Source: Prostheceraeus crozeri (lineage: Eukaryota > Platyhelminthes > Polycladida > Euryleptidae). From it: a stretch of DNA of 64,000 nt. Of the stretch, positions 9,430-21,814 are shown piece by piece. The position numbers and the translations under genes are program-made. The notes beneath the pieces were generated by a model. It saw only the letters and a list, made by a program, of their open reading frames with translations, did no database searches and was not told the origin of the DNA. The stretch is from contig CAJQUW010011023.1 of assembly GCA_907163375.1 (NCBI GenBank), forward strand, positions 372,001 to 436,000, in the 5' to 3' direction. Each line of letters opens with the position of its first letter. The stretch's first letter is position 1.

Positions 9430-11010
9430 TATATTTTGTAGAGTAGCCAGCAACTCAGTATTAAATAAATCCTTAATGTGCATGCAGTTCCGATTTTATC
9501 AAATGAACATAAGTTGAAGTGAGATATGCAAATTGTTACACTTTTGGAGAAATTTGCACGAAAATTGACTGATTATTTTTGACTGACGCATTTTACAAAT
9601 CTTCTTTGTCATGGGAGCCTTGAAGAGGCAATGTTTGCTAAATTAGTAATTCGATAGGTGAATACATGTAAATATTACTTAAATGCTCAGCCTTATTAAA
9701 AAGAGCATTTTCTTAAATGTGATCATATCACAAAACCTGCCACTGAAAAAACAAAATATCATAATCATAGACAAAGATCACAATTACCGGTGACTTTAAA
9801 AGATGGAAATGGGTCCACATTGCTACTTAGATTCAAGAAATGAAACATAAATTTAGCGAATCACAGAATCATACCGATGAGAATGTGAATGAACTGGAAA
9901 TCTCAGCCAAGAAGCACCATAAGATCTCAACTTCTTCATGAAGACTGGTATTATAATGCGGCTCATGCTTTGATAATCGGCTTAAAGATGCCTGAAAGTT
10001 CCCCCTATCAACTCCTACAATAAGTCAGATAGAAGTTCATTTTTTGTGACTTTTGGTTCATGTGTATGTCGAACTTTCAGTCAAAATTTGGCCAGAATTG
10101 ACTGACTGTAAGGTCAGTTTTAAAGGTCATTTATAAAATTACTTTTTTGAAAATTGATGGTTTTCATTTTGAGTAGCATTGACTATTATTGATATAATGT
10201 TTCTGTATCATATTTACATGATGTTTATGCATGCGCAATTCAAGATTGTCAACACACACTTTCATCTTATCTCCCAAAATGAGTACATGTACATGTCAAA
10301 TGTGAAAATATGAAGTTTTGATGTGAATTTTTAGATATGAAAGCCACAGAATAATGCAAAACACATATCACCATTCGAAAGATTGCATTCGGAATGTATC
10401 ACAACCTTGTCTGTATAGCGAATAAGTCATTACAACAAGACATTTGTAAAGATAGAAAAATGCAATAATATCCTACATGAAAAGATATTGTTTGCGTTCA
10501 AATTTCAAATTGTTATTTATGGCACTAAAATTAGCGTAGAATATTATACTTATAGCATCATATAGATATGATTGAGTAAAAGTTTGCAGAAATACTAATA
10601 CATTGAATTGGAATTTGAATGGAATTTGAATTTTTGGTATGAAGGTCTACGAATCATTCAAAATAGGCACTACCATTCGAAAAATGTGATTCGAAAATGA
10701 AATAGGCCTACATAGTAATCCTGTTTTGAAAAAGTTTTGTCTATCGGAACATTGAAAATTTTTAGGGGTGCACGAAGTGACCCTCGCTCCTTCGACGCTA
10801 AAAGTCGCCCGCTCCTGATAGGCTGAAAGATACCTGTTAGCAAATTTTCATTCCTGATAGATGAAGTTTCATGCTGCATTACATAGAAGACCAAATCGCT
10901 AGTATAAAAACACAGGGATAATTCATGCAAAAATTTGACTTTTAGAAATTGATCAACACTTTTTAAACCACACAAACGTAATCTCCGCAAAAAACTGAAT
11001 CTTTTGATTA
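9430..11010 (+). repeat. Dispersed repeat 'R2', longest copy
   Basis: Segments at 9440-10000 and 10830-11010 are collinear with 31325-31900 and 31940-32120. Part of the first segment also matches 52080-52390 on the minus strand. Shared words include AAAGAGCATTTTCTTA and a CATGAAGACTG stretch. Copy 1 is longer between the two matching blocks. No coding sequence is evident; it behaves as an unclassified transposon family. Confidence 0.6.
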
Positions 11011-12380
11011 AAAATTTTTATAAAAAATAAAAAACCTATTAATAAATAATAATATAATTTTTTATAATATAATTATAAAAAACAATATAAACCTAAAAAT
11101 ATGTGCAAACATATGTTTAGGTCGATGCTCTCTTACTCATTCTGTGCTATTCACTTATACGATAGCAAGAAGGAAAAAGAAATTATATGCCTGTAGAATA
11201 ATAAATTTTTGAAGTCATCTTCATTGAAAAAAACAGCATCATCTGCGGCACCAGGCTATTACAAAAATGAAAAGTTTTAAATAATTTTGCGTAGAATTTG
11301 TGACAATTTCAAGATTTTCACAAATTTCGGATGCTAAGTTCGTCTCTCAAATAGAATTGGTGAAGAGACACGTTCATGTGCTTAAGTTCAATTTGCATTC
11401 ATTCAAGCGATTGTGATGTCTTTTTTGTAATGAGTTTGGTTCAGAAGAACGAGAAGAAAATTGAACGAATCGTTGAAGGCTAATTGTTCCACGTTTTCAG
11501 GTCACAAGTTGAGAAGCTATTACATTGAATTATTCTAAATTGTGTTCGTGATGGTCAAGTCCATCAGATATGCAATATAATCCATTTATAACGAGCACTC
11601 CTGCTGTGACGAGCTAATTTTCAAGTCCCAACTTGTTATGAGCTTCAAGAAAGAAGTATCTGATGTCAAAATCTCTGTAGATTTTGTTTTGTGTAGGGCT
11701 TATTTATTCAGTCAATGTGTAGCTGAAAATCTCATCTTGGGGAAGTAACCTTTCAGGATGAGTATATAGACTACGGGTGGAATGTACAGTATGTCCATGC
11801 AGTGACTGCGAGGATTCATGCAAACACCATTGATCTTAGGCGCTGATATGAAGACGCTGTATGCAGTAGTATGTAGTGTAGTTTTCATAAATGGAAATCA
11901 CAAATTATGCAAATTACTAGACATACACGAAAAATGTGAAAGCATCAAAGATCATTCATCAAGTTAACAGCGTAAGGAATAAAAGATCGTTTCCGTTTCA
12001 CAGTCTGACAAAAAGGATCAACATATTTGCCACTGCACTGCAGTGTTTGTGGGTTCAAGTGTCTTAGGGCATGGTCTTCATTCATGGAGATAGATACAAA
12101 AAGCCTTTTACACATAACATCACTACTTTTTAGCAAAACATCTATGTTATATGAAGCATAGAGCATACAGCAGTTCCATAGCTCCAGATACAATAACACA
12201 ACCGTTTGTCATATCTTCATGTAAAGTGTAGACGCTTATAAATTTCATATTTTTTCTTAATGAGAGATTTGACATTAATTGTCCATATTGCGCTTTTTAC
12301 ACCACCAGAAAAAATTCAGTAATCGTTTTCCTATTTATTTATATGTTGTTTAGTAGTTGATGGATTTCGTCGGGAGGTTC
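11011..12380. other. No gene seen
   Basis: Very AT-rich low-complexity DNA at about 11015-11110, then ordinary non-coding sequence up to the PLE palindrome. Confidence 0.4.
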
Positions 12381-12473
12381 ATAATATGAGAAAAACAATA
12401 ATTCATCGTTAGTCTCTCCCCAATACTTTTTTCCAATATGCGAGTGATTTGAATAAAAAGGCAGATGTTATGC

Positions 12474-12510
12474 GCCAGACGTTTCGCGTACCAGCCGCTT
12501 TCTCAATGGC
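12474..12510 (-). ncRNA. Hammerhead-like RNA relic (left arm)
   Basis: Mirror copy of the motif at 13579-13615. Confidence 0.5.
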
Positions 12511-12554
12511 AAAAATCTATTAAAATTTTACAACTCGAGTATATATAAGAATTG

Positions 12555-13025
12555 CTAAAAACATGATGCCAGTTCGTGACGACGATTTAGAGCCGGCTTC
12601 ATTTGTGCAATCAATTGTGATTCGCTGATGCTGGTTTTGACAGGGCAATCTAAAATTCGCAGTATGCTGACGTCAAAGTCTTCAATATTGTTCGCGGCAC
12701 ATTTCAAGCAGTGATCAGCCAAGGCACTTGCTGTGTCTCCATTCACGATGCTTCTGCGATGTTCATTAAATCTCAACCGAAATGGGCGTGAAGATTTACC
12801 TATGTAACTAGAAGAACAAAAATGACAAATAAACTGATAAACTACAAAACGAACATTGCAATTAATATAATTAGGTAGTTTACTACAAAGAACACAATTA
12901 TCGTGTTTAATATTCCTATCCTTACTGCGAAATAAATGACATAATTTTTTGTTGCTTTTATTTACGAATCTAATGTTAAGTTTATGTTTGCGAATGAGAT
13001 AATTAATTTTACGAGAACAACTATC
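12555..13025 (-). CDS. PLE GIY-YIG endonuclease domain (left arm)
   Basis: Mirror of 13064-13534, open throughout and encoding almost the same protein. It is a fragment of a retroelement polyprotein with no start codon of its own; the first ATG in frame is at 12776. Confidence 0.8.
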   Translation of the reverse strand, partial: DSCSRKINYLIRKHKLNIRFVNKSNKKLCHLFRSKDRNIKHDNCVLCSKLPNYINCNVRFVVYQFICHFCSSSYIGKSSRPFRLRFNEHRRSIVNGDTASALADHCLKCAANNIEDFDVSILRILDCPVKTSISESQLIAQMKPALNRRHELASCF

Positions 13026-13063
13026 AAAAAAATTTTAAATATTTAAATATCGATTTCATTAGT

Positions 13064-13534
13064 GATAGTTGTTCTCGTAAAATTAATTATCTCATTCGCA
13101 AACATAAACTTAAAATTAGATTCGTAAATAAAAGCAACAAAAAATTATGTCATTTATTTCGCAGTAAGGATAGGAATATTAAACACGATAATTGTGTTCT
13201 TTGTAGTAAACTACCTAATTATATTAATTGCAATGTTCGTTTTGTAGTTTATCAGTTTATTTGTCATTTTTGTTCTTCTAGTTACATAGGTAAATCTTCA
13301 CGCCCATTTCGGTTGAGATTTAATGAACATCGCAGAAGCATCGTGAATGGAGACACAGCAAGTGCCTTGGCTGATCACTGCTTGAAATGTGCCGCGAACA
13401 ATATTGAAGACTTTGACGTCAGCATACTGCGAATTTTAGATTGCCCTGTCAAAACCAGCATCAGCGAATCACAATTGATTGCACAAATGAAGCCGGCTCT
13501 AAATCGTCGTCACGAACTGGCATCATGTTTTTAG
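13064..13534 (+). CDS. PLE GIY-YIG endonuclease domain (right arm)
   Basis: An uninterrupted frame of 156 codons encodes the C-terminal nuclease of a Penelope-like element. Visible features are a Cys pair (CVLC), the first catalytic tyrosine in VVYQF, a second Cys pair (CHFC), then SYIGKSSRPFRLRFNEHRRS with the YIG, the conserved arginines and the EH. A CLKC pair, a glutamate in SISESQLIAQM and a C-terminal NRRHELASCF follow. In full-length elements this domain follows the reverse transcriptase and nicks the target. Only the nuclease end is kept. Confidence 0.85.
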   Translation, partial: DSCSRKINYLIRKHKLKIRFVNKSNKKLCHLFRSKDRNIKHDNCVLCSKLPNYINCNVRFVVYQFICHFCSSSYIGKSSRPFRLRFNEHRRSIVNGDTASALADHCLKCAANNIEDFDVSILRILDCPVKTSISESQLIAQMKPALNRRHELASCF

Positions 13535-13578
13535 CAATTCTTATATATACTCGAGTTGTAAAATTTTAATAGATTTTT

Positions 13579-13615
13579 GCCATTGAGAAAGCGGCTGGTA
13601 CGCGAAACGTCTGGC
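13579..13615 (+). ncRNA. Hammerhead-like RNA relic at PLE 3' end
   Basis: Stem I strand GCCA, core UUGAGAAA, stem II GCG-(7-nt loop)-CGC, GAA, palindromic ACGU, C, then stem I partner UGGC, all contiguous. GAAACGUC is the signature of minimal PLE hammerheads, which work as dimers through the ACGU helix III. It lies 45 nt after the endonuclease stop codon. The core departs from CUGANGA and has eight nucleotides. Confidence 0.55.
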
Positions 13616-13708
13616 GCATAACATCTGCCTTTTTATTCAAATCACTCGCATATTGGAAAAAAGTATTGGGGAGAGACTAACGATGAATTATTGTTTTTCT
13701 CATATTAT

Positions 13709-14364
13709 ATATATATGTATATTGTTTACCATTTAAGCAGACAGCGTACGCTATATTGTGTCAATGAATGAAACTTCATTGCAACACTTTTGAATTGTGT
13801 ATAGTAAAGGAATTTGCCTGCATGAAAAAGTACGTTGAACACCGACATAAATATTGCTTTGGAAAATATTTTAATAGAAAGAGTCGTGTTTTATCTGCTA
13901 GTTTACTGTAGGCTATAGGCCTACAATAATGACATGAGATTGAAGAAGCTTTTTATGTGAATAGTAATATCAATATTGCAAAGGAAAATCATTAGCTACT
14001 TTCAAAAAATGATATTTAATTGTCGTGATAAATATCCCTGAAACTGATAATTTGCTAATTTTCCTTACATTAAAATATTTTAAATCATTGAGCAGAGGCA
14101 AAGAATTAACTGTCTTTTAACAATGAATCGGCCTGCAAATAAACATGCATGACTGCTCTCGAGCTTATGCCTGCAAAAATTTGATTTGTGTCATTATAGT
14201 AGATTCCGCATAATTCGGCAGATCGGTGAGCATACATGTTGGGGCATACATGTTACTATGCCAAGCTATGCGAACTGTTGAGTTAGACATGTTGAGCGTG
14301 TTTTTTAAATTCATAAATGCATAAAACACAAGACTTTAACGCATCTGTTAGCTGCTACCAGCGA
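13709..14364. other. No gene seen
   Basis: AT-rich flank of the palindrome with TAGGCCTA-type words near 13910. No features supported. Confidence 0.35.
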
Positions 14365-14455
14365 TGTCTATGAAACATAGATAGTTCTTTGTAGAACTAT
14401 CACAGATATCTATATAGATATCCATGTAACTGTGTATGGTTCATAGACATCCCTG
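14365..14455. repeat. Small hairpin, possibly a tiny MITE
   Basis: GATGTCTATGAA at the left is matched by TTCATAGACATC at the right, with further short inverted words inside (AGTTCTTTGTAGAACT; ATATCTATATAGATAT). About 90 bp in all, with no second copy seen. Confidence 0.4.
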
Positions 14456-14597
14456 CTGTTACTTATCTGTTGCACTCATAGAGGCACTCTTAGCATGATG
14501 ATGTTTTCGATGACTGGGTCATCAGCTTCTCGGACATTGGATTGGGCGCTGAGGTCACCGGTTCTCACGACACTGGACTTATGAAGTTCAGAAGTTT

Positions 14598-14880
14598 TTA
14601 GCACATGAAGGAACGCATTCGTGATGCGACATTTCCTGCATATCTGAAGTCCGAACCTGTCTTCTGAGTGAGGAAGTTGACAGAGCATTTGATGACTCGT
14701 TCGATGCTAAGAGGATCTTCGCTATGTAAGCAGACTTTTGAATCACCCTGCATTATGCATAGATTGGATTTGCAATCATTGCATGTTGAAGATCCTTTGC
14801 TAGTTTTTAAATGTGCTCTTAGGACTAGTAATAAGCTGCATATGCAAGCATGAGTCACGAATCGATGTACATTCGATGAA
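14598..14880 (-). pseudogene. Cys-rich coding fragment, possibly a piggyBac C-terminus
   Basis: The minus strand encodes ACICSLLLVLRAHLK, then STCNDCKSNLCI and, about ten residues on, a CLH segment. The C.C ... C..C....C ... C.H spacing recalls the Cys-rich domain at the C-terminus of piggyBac transposases, but the rest of that protein is not seen nearby. It could equally be another zinc-binding fragment or chance. Confidence 0.25.
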
Positions 14881-15452
14881 GTAAGTGGAAATAATGCTTG
14901 ATCTTCATGGAATCAGCCAAATCCCAAGTCAGACGGGTAAGAAAATCGGTTTCTGTGACTGTTGCAGATAATTGTGGTATTTAAACAAGCTCGCATCGTC
15001 CACAACATAAACAATTCCATGAGTAATCGAAAGTGAGTTTAGAGTGATATATATCAGAAGTTTTGGAGAATTTCAGTAAACACATTTCTGATAACTCCGT
15101 CTGCTACTGTCTGCGTCATGTCTCGATAAAATTTTACAACACGTTTATTAAACATCTGTTTTAGAGATTGCACCATTCACTTCTAGAGTTGAATAAAGTG
15201 AACAATCTCAAGAATCTGATAACGAGAGACTCCATTTTCTTTCCATGTTGTAGTCAGTGTTTTGGGTTTCTACTCACCTGCTGCACTTATTATCCCGACG
15301 AGGTTATTCCAGTCAGAATTTGCACGTGAGGAGAATGTTCTGGGATATCTTATTAAAATAATTTCTTTATCAGTAGCAGACGTGTATGCGTTTACATGTG
15401 AGAAGTTCAAGACTTTTCACCGCGAGAAACTAGTTGCATATTACACTGATGC
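14881..15452. other. No gene seen
   Basis: Non-coding DNA between the Cys-rich fragment and MITE R1 copy B. Confidence 0.35.
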
Positions 15453-15968
15453 CACAGACAGGTCGTCTCTTCTTCTGTTTGACTAGAATGGAAACATTGG
15501 AACATGTAACGCTAATGAAATGGTACAATCTGCTGACATAATACCATAGCAATCGAACAATGAGCAGCCAGTTCAACATTAAACACACCAAATTGTGCGA
15601 AGCTTCAGTGACTGCTGTCAACCGAATCATACAGCAAAGAGACACAGTCGATGTCAAGTTCTACAGAGAAGTTTGTGAACGTTTATTCATGCGGCTGCTA
15701 ACTTTTTTAAAAATGATCGGAGGGCCCAACATTATCGAGAAAACTTTTGCGCAATGATCTGAATTCTTCGAATCTGAAGGAGTCGTGGCGATCGGAGCAT
15801 TTTGAAGGAATTGAGAGCAATCTGCAAGCGACGCACGACTATTTTTCCTATCTCTGTAAGGTATTAAAAATTTCTTTTTGCCCACCTATTAAGTTCCTGC
15901 ATGTGTTTTCGTTTTGAATCAGTTTGCACTTCTAGCAAAGTGACACGGTTAAACTATCTAATTCTATG
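15453..15968 (+). mobile_element. hAT-type MITE R1, copy B (piggyBac-free)
   Basis: About 516 bp, collinear with copy A on both sides of the piggyBac in copy A. The sequence runs without a break through GAGCAGCCAG, a CATTAAAC block containing TTAA, and CACCAAATTGTG, so it is a natural empty site. The left end is partly worn (CACAGACAGG) and the right end is ATTCTATG. The 8-bp flanks match poorly. Confidence 0.75.
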
Positions 15969-15989
15969 GTTGAGCATGAACTGCCATTA

Positions 15990-16201
15990 TGAATAGACTT
16001 CATTTGTTCCTGAGCATGAAATTGAGCTCCTATCACATTGTTTAGCCTCTCATACATGCAGACACATGAGAAACAAAGTCTATATAACAGGACTGCCAAC
16101 TATAACTTATATAACAAATATTGCAGCAATGTCCCGCATAACCAAGGATGTTTGGGGTCATGTGCAATTACGCGTGATTGAGCGTGGCATGTCACCTAGT
16201 G
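15990..16201. mobile_element. MITE with CACTA-type ends, copy 2 (truncated)
   Basis: Matches the right half of the element at 3001-3423, including the terminal GCGTGGCATGTCACCTAGTG (ends 16201). The left end is missing, cut near the end of MITE R1 copy B. A small local duplication of TATAACTTATATAAC is present inside. Confidence 0.65.
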
Positions 16202-19178
16202 TAGGCCTAGGATGTGGCAAGTCACATCCTCTTAGTTACTAATTCACAAAAATTAAATGAATACAGTAAAAATCATAGAAAAATGCGTTTTGGCTATATC
16301 TATTATATAAAATGAAATTTCCTTGCGCAATCATGGTTTTTTTATTTAGTGCACTTTGATCCCCATGCAGTGCACATTGGACCAATGTGCAGGGTCGTTA
16401 CATGTTACAAAAACATGTCTTGTGCAAAAACTAGATATGCTAGAGCTACACTTCAAAAAATATTTTATTTGTGAAGATATCTTTCACATCTGAGTAAAAT
16501 TTTAAGTTCTGATTTGCCATAATTTCGTCAAAAAAATGAAAATGAGTGAAAAAGTGCACTTTGGTCCCAAGTCTCCCATACTGAATGCTTGACGATGATG
16601 GTGTTGTGAACCCTCATGTTGACTTCATGACACAATGGCGGAATCACGATTTAGACGAAATAATTGTCCACATGTGCACGTTTGATACCGGTATCCGATA
16701 GCGTTGCCATTCGAATGCTAAAATAGTCTATCGAGATCAATGAGCACAACTCTAACATGCTGACTTCCAACACTTGCATTTTCTAAATACCCCAACAGTG
16801 ACGGAATGTCAAATCACTGATTGTGCCTATTTCGAATTCCACTTACTGCGGCCGTGACGCAGCATGAAGCTGTCAGTCAAATATCTGCAGTAGGCCTCCG
16901 TGTCGCGCTCCGCGGCAGCTGAAGACAATGCCTATCAAAGGCTATAGCCCAAGGCAACCCACCATAGCAGATCAATCACCTGGTAAGTGTTTAATGTGCA
17001 TGGACATCCGCAGCAAATTTGAGATCGGCATCAGAGTAATATGCGCTACTTTTGCTCTGAAATTCAATAAATTGTGCGACATTTGCAAGAAAGGTACTTT
17101 CTTCGGGTTCAGTTTGTATTTGATGATTATCGTTAGAAGCTATTCTAATCACAAAACTGCTTGTACCCGAAGAAAGTGATACCTACTACTTTTGTTCAAT
17201 GAATAACGAATCACAGTAATTTGGGGATGAATATATTTCAAAATCAGCCAATTCTGTTTACAGGAATCTTTCTCTATTGATTATAGAAGAGCTTGAATAT
17301 CCTAGAATCCGCTTTAGCGAAGGAAAAACAAACACTGTATCTTACATAGTTATCATCTATTCATCCAGATACATCAATAGTGGCATATAAAAGCGTCTAG
17401 AAGGCGCTCGCTGTACGCTGCTCCGGATACTATTCATTCATATAGTCCTTAAACGTCATCACAAAAAGTCACATTGGAATCAAAACATTTAACCTACAAA
17501 GAAATCATCTACAATTTGTTTATCTAACAATGTAGTTACATAGATAAGTAATGATATCATTGATTATGCAGTTTCACGTCGTTGTGTTGGGAGTTGATTT
17601 GACCTTTGAAATAAATAAAAATGAAAATGCCTATGTGTACAATGAAACGTCAAATTTCACTTCCCATTGGTTCGCTTTGCATACATTGATGGACCAACGA
17701 ATATGCCAACTAGTGCGTAGCGTAAACTTCTAAACGACTATGGAATTCACAATCTCTTGTAGTTTAAGAAGTACGTGCATGATAATATGTCGTACATCAA
17801 AATGTGAAATGATGAAAGAACAATTGTATACATGATGAATTCAAGGAGATTCGAACTCAAATACTTTCACGAATAAGTGGAATAAGAGTGCATCATACGA
17901 AAATATGTAAGAACTAAATGTGGAATAGTAGCGCAGCCAAATAGTCGCTGCCCTAAACATCTATGCTGAATTCACATCTTGAGAATCAACATCAACAAAG
18001 ACAATCATTCAACATTTACAAATCCGATCATCAGCAGAAAAGTACAAGCAATCGAATAGTAAAATCTATTAAAACAATAAAAACAACATTTAAGAAATAT
18101 CACAAAAACGTAACAACATTAAAAATATATCACTTTTCGGATAACGTACTATCACTTTTAAACTATCGAAGAAGTTAAACATTTCTCAGCATTTACGAAT
18201 TCCCACCGCAGTGTTTGAATCGATGACAAATACTGGAATGGAGAATGATTGGGTGCTTACATAGATAGCTGAGTATTTCCAAGTCTTGATTTAATACTTC
18301 TAATTGGTTGAGACTGATGCGTGCGCACGTTGTTGTCATCTACACGTCATGGCTACCGTAGATTACAAATGAATCACTTCTAATAGCACTAAGTATAGTT
18401 TGATTGAGAAATGGTCATTTCTTCTGATATCACAGGTTCATAGTGAGTGTAGTTAACCGTGAAAATATCTCTATACAAACACTGTGAAGAAATATGAAAA
18501 TCAATTGAAATCAAATACACTTGACATTGAGAGAGTACAAAGTCGATACCGTAATTGCATTCATCTCCGTCAGAACAAATTTCTCCGCTTCTAGATCAAC
18601 AAGAATCGTAATTCGAAGAATCTAGAGCTACGAAATGGATATCACAACGACATCTGAAAGATGAGATCAATCAAATATGGAAGTTTTATATCAATTTGGC
18701 AATAAATATTCCATCTAGCGATGAAATATACCAGCATCTATATCGCAATTAAAATGACCAGTCAGAAAGGTGAGATGAAACGAATTTTCGCGCAGTGGTA
18801 TCGACGGGACTCAAATGCATCGAATGAATCTGAAATTGAAGAATTTCATTATCACGACTGTGTGTTCAAATCTCGTAATAACAACACAGGGTTCTCTGCT
18901 TTCAAATATCACTATTGTATCGTGCATTTCTCTTGTGCCTCCGCCACCAGCTTGCTTGGTCCCTCTGTCACTTTGTTGGCGATTTCACGAACATTCTCCG
19001 GGAGAAAACCTGGAAATAATGACCAGATTGTATACTCATTGACAAAATTTTTGAAAAATTTACTTCTTTAACTTCTTTTTGACTGGTATATACATGTATG
19101 TATGATACCTTGATAATTTCGTCACAATCTCCACCAAGTCGCTAGCACAGAAAAACAACGCATGTGGCAGATTCAGCT
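16202..19178. other. Long gene-poor stretch
   Basis: No gene is supported. A word of the form GTGCACTTTGRTCCC occurs at about 16358 and 16553, bounding a 200-bp segment that also holds the inverted word TGCACATTGG/CCAATGTGCA. Short open frames at 16928-17179 and 18721-19071 resemble nothing I know and lack splice context. Confidence 0.35.
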
Positions 19179-19430
19179 TTAATAGCGCGTGTGCCCCCCT
19201 CTAGGTCCAATACATTCAGTAATCCGAGATGGCATGGATTCACAAAGTTTCTGAATGAAGGATGTTTCAAGGAGAAGCCACTGCTCTGTCAGTCTTTCAG
19301 AGAGAATCTTCAGGGACACTGGTGGAAGTGAATAGCGATCTCTCACTCGCCGCCCAAGCTCGTCCCATACTTGTTCAATGGGTGACAAGTCAGGTGAGCG
19401 TGCAGGCCAGTCAAGGGTTTGAATGTTCAA
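19179..19430 (-). pseudogene. Tc1-type transposase, C-terminal fragment
   Basis: The minus strand encodes TLDWPARSPDLSPIEQVWDEL, ending in GGHTRY. The SPDLSPIE segment carries the last catalytic glutamate of Tc1 transposases, and the GGHTRY end is typical of the family. The first two catalytic aspartates are gone and DNA upstream is unrelated, so it is a short relic. It differs from the Tc1 element at 44486-46140 (SPDLNPIENVW). Confidence 0.85.
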
Positions 19431-20201
19431 TCAACTATATTATATATTATATTATAACTGGATTCAGAGATTAAAAGTTTGGTTTTCACAAAGGGCTCAG
19501 AACTGAAGAAATACGCATGATTTTTGACAGACAACAAGACCTCATAAACCACTCAATAATCGAAAGATCTGGTCAAGGTGGCTAATAACATAATGATTAT
19601 CAATCGCTCTGAGATTAAATCATTGTATTAGATGAGTTTAAATGTCAAGTAATTCAAAATTTTAGTTCAGCTCAAATACTAGCACTTAAATCGCACATTT
19701 TAGTATTTAGTTTCTGCAGGTGAAGAAACAACCCAATTCGGTGAACTTGTATCTGGACACTGAGGCTAAAAGCAACATGATTCTGAAAACTGCCAATAAT
19801 TGCTGATTAAACGCAGAACTAAAAAGTGCATTTTGAGATTGAAATTTCAAACATGCAAACATAATAAGCAGATAATTTCAAATTAAATACTTTGCATTTG
19901 TGAATATCTTTATATTGATAGGAAGAATCCTTTATGGAATCTCAACTTATTTCATCAAGAATTAATGCCGCAATATACATTATAGAAGTGAATATATATC
20001 GAAATCAGCCATAATACTCTAAACATTCAACTTTTAAGATATCTCTCACGCCAAAAGTGTTGTGCCAAATTTATTATCCTTCGGTCAAAAGTTGCATAAT
20101 ACGTAGAAAGTAAGCTGCTAGAAATCTGGTGACCATGGATTGCTTGGTTTTAAAGATATTCGCAGAATCCGCCAGGGGGCGAAACTGTGGGGCGACGGTT
20201 A
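19431..20201. other. No gene seen
   Basis: AT-rich non-coding DNA; a TATA-rich tract at about 19436-19458. Confidence 0.35.
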
Positions 20202-20335
20202 GGGTAAGGCCACATGACGACAGCTGCTATAGCGCACCTGGAGCTTCTAGTGTGGCCGCTCCGATTGAAACACATAGAAACATTTTCACAGCGCGGCTAC
20301 AGCCCACCTCAAAAGCTCGTCATGTGGCCTTACCC
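20202..20335. mobile_element. 134-bp Harbinger-like MITE
   Basis: Inverted ends GGGTAAGGCCACATGACGA and its exact complement (19 bp) are flanked by TTA on both sides (20199-20201 and 20336-20338). A TTA target duplication and a GGG start suit PIF/Harbinger elements. The interior is GC-richer than its surroundings and non-coding. Confidence 0.75.
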
Positions 20336-20531
20336 TTAACCATTTTCGACTATCACAAACATGAATAATATCAGAAGACAATAATTTTAAGTGCATTGTT
20401 TTACCATACTCAAATTGATATCATTAAGTCACCACTGAGGAAATGAAGGTTTGTTAAAGAGCGCTACTCTGCAATTACTCTTTTGCAAGCGATGAAACCG
20501 CCCAAGACATTTAGGACTTCTAATATCAATA
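20336..20531. other. No gene seen
   Basis: Short interval between a MITE and a SINE without features. Confidence 0.3.
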
Positions 20532-20727
20532 TGATGTGATGGTTTTACATCACCTCTTCCCCTAACTGGGACTTGGACGGTGGTGACATAGTCAGACTTT
20601 AACCTGGAGCGTTGTGATCTTTTAGCCCGCATGTACTGCCTGACGACTGCCAATGACACTCTCAGGCCTCGACCTCTGCACCATAGGATCGCTAGGCCAA
20701 GCACTTAACCACTGTGCCACGGAGAGC
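20532..20727 (-). repeat. tRNA-derived SINE, family 1
   Basis: Full-length minus-strand copy with head (CTCCGTGGCACAGTGGTTAA), B box, GATCACAACGCTCC body and a GTAAAACCATCACATC tail. Confidence 0.85.
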
Positions 20728-21268
20728 GTCGTGATATGAGTACGTAGAAATGCGCCATAAAAGCTGTAAGTTGTCCTGATATTTGATTTATACGTGATTT
20801 GTAAACAATGACGCAGGATAATGTGTTTCAAGAAGCAAGCTATGTTCCGATAATCTTGAAAGGAATTTCACTGTTTGCCTACGTCTGGAATCAGGATTCC
20901 TCAGGGAGAATGAGATGATTTATTCATTCGTTTGTGACACTGAAAAATGTTTCAATTCAATGGAAGAGTTTGAGAAGCAAGACTTCAAATGTTAATTCTT
21001 TGAATCAATGCTTCGATGAGAGGATATATGAAAACGTTCGTGTTTACGAGCTCTCCCGAACCTCAAAAATATCCCAGTTTGTTGTCGCTATATTTACAAA
21101 ACTTGACTGCCGCCAACTTTTCATCCACGAACTAACCAAATAATGGATGAGACAAGTGATGAATAGGAAACAAATGGGAAGCAAGAATTGAACAAAGCCA
21201 TGTTTACACCACAATTCGGAATCGGAATACTTTTCTTCAAGGATGTCAGTATCATGAAATATACAAAA
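20728..21268. other. No gene seen
   Basis: Non-coding DNA between a SINE and MITE R1 copy C. Confidence 0.35.
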
Positions 21269-21814
21269 CACAGAATTAAATATTTTGTTTATCTGATTCG
21301 GTTTGCTAGAAGTGTGATTAATACGAAATCGACGGCACATCGAGGAACCTATTAAGTGGGCAAAAAGGAATTCCTAATACTTTACATAGATAGGCAAAAA
21401 AGTCGTGCGTCGCTTGCGGATTAATGTGAGTTCCAGCAAAGTGCTTCGATTGCCAAAATTCCTTCAGATTCGAAGAATTCAGATCATGGCGTACAAGTTT
21501 TCTCCATAATGTTGTCCCTTCCGATCATTATTAAAAAAAGTAGCAGGCGTAAGAAAATTAGTTCACTTGATGTTTTCACATCCTCTCCTCGGCATTGCTC
21601 ACTGTATAGTGCATACGCTGAATCGAAGCCAAGACAGGGATGTGTGTTTTGGTGTGTGCGAAATGATATTACAGCGCGCAAGCATCTCTCACTGGCTCTG
21701 GTGTCCTCTGCTGACAGCTTATTGTTTGCCATTTCCAATAGCAAGCGATCCACGAATTATCCATAGAGTAGTGGAATTATCCATTCGAGAAGGAGTAGGT
21801 TGTCTAATTCTGTG
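21269..21814 (-). mobile_element. hAT-type MITE R1, copy C
   Basis: Starts CACAGAATTAAA and ends GTCTAATTCTGTG, with the shared block GGAACCTATTAAGTGGGCAA and the GATTCCTTCAGATTCGAAGA word. The half nearest 21814 is strongly diverged. The 8-bp flanks (ATACAAAA, ATGTGCCA) do not match. Confidence 0.65.

Larger units (their letters stand above)
12381..13708. mobile_element. Near-perfect 1.3-kb palindrome of two Penelope-like element copies
   Basis: Arms 12381-13026 and 13063-13708 (about 646 bp each) are inverted copies around a 36-bp AT-rich spacer. I noticed one base difference between them, so the structure is very young or kept uniform by gene conversion. Each arm holds an open PLE endonuclease frame and a hammerhead-like motif downstream. 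The copies are 5'-truncated and joined head to head. I see no target duplication; both outer edges run into ATAATATG. Confidence 0.85.

Noticed and set aside
18721-19071. A 116-codon plus-strand frame
   Set aside because: It has a Ser/Asn-rich composition without domain signs, another frame is open over the same DNA, and no acceptor or polyadenylation signal fits.
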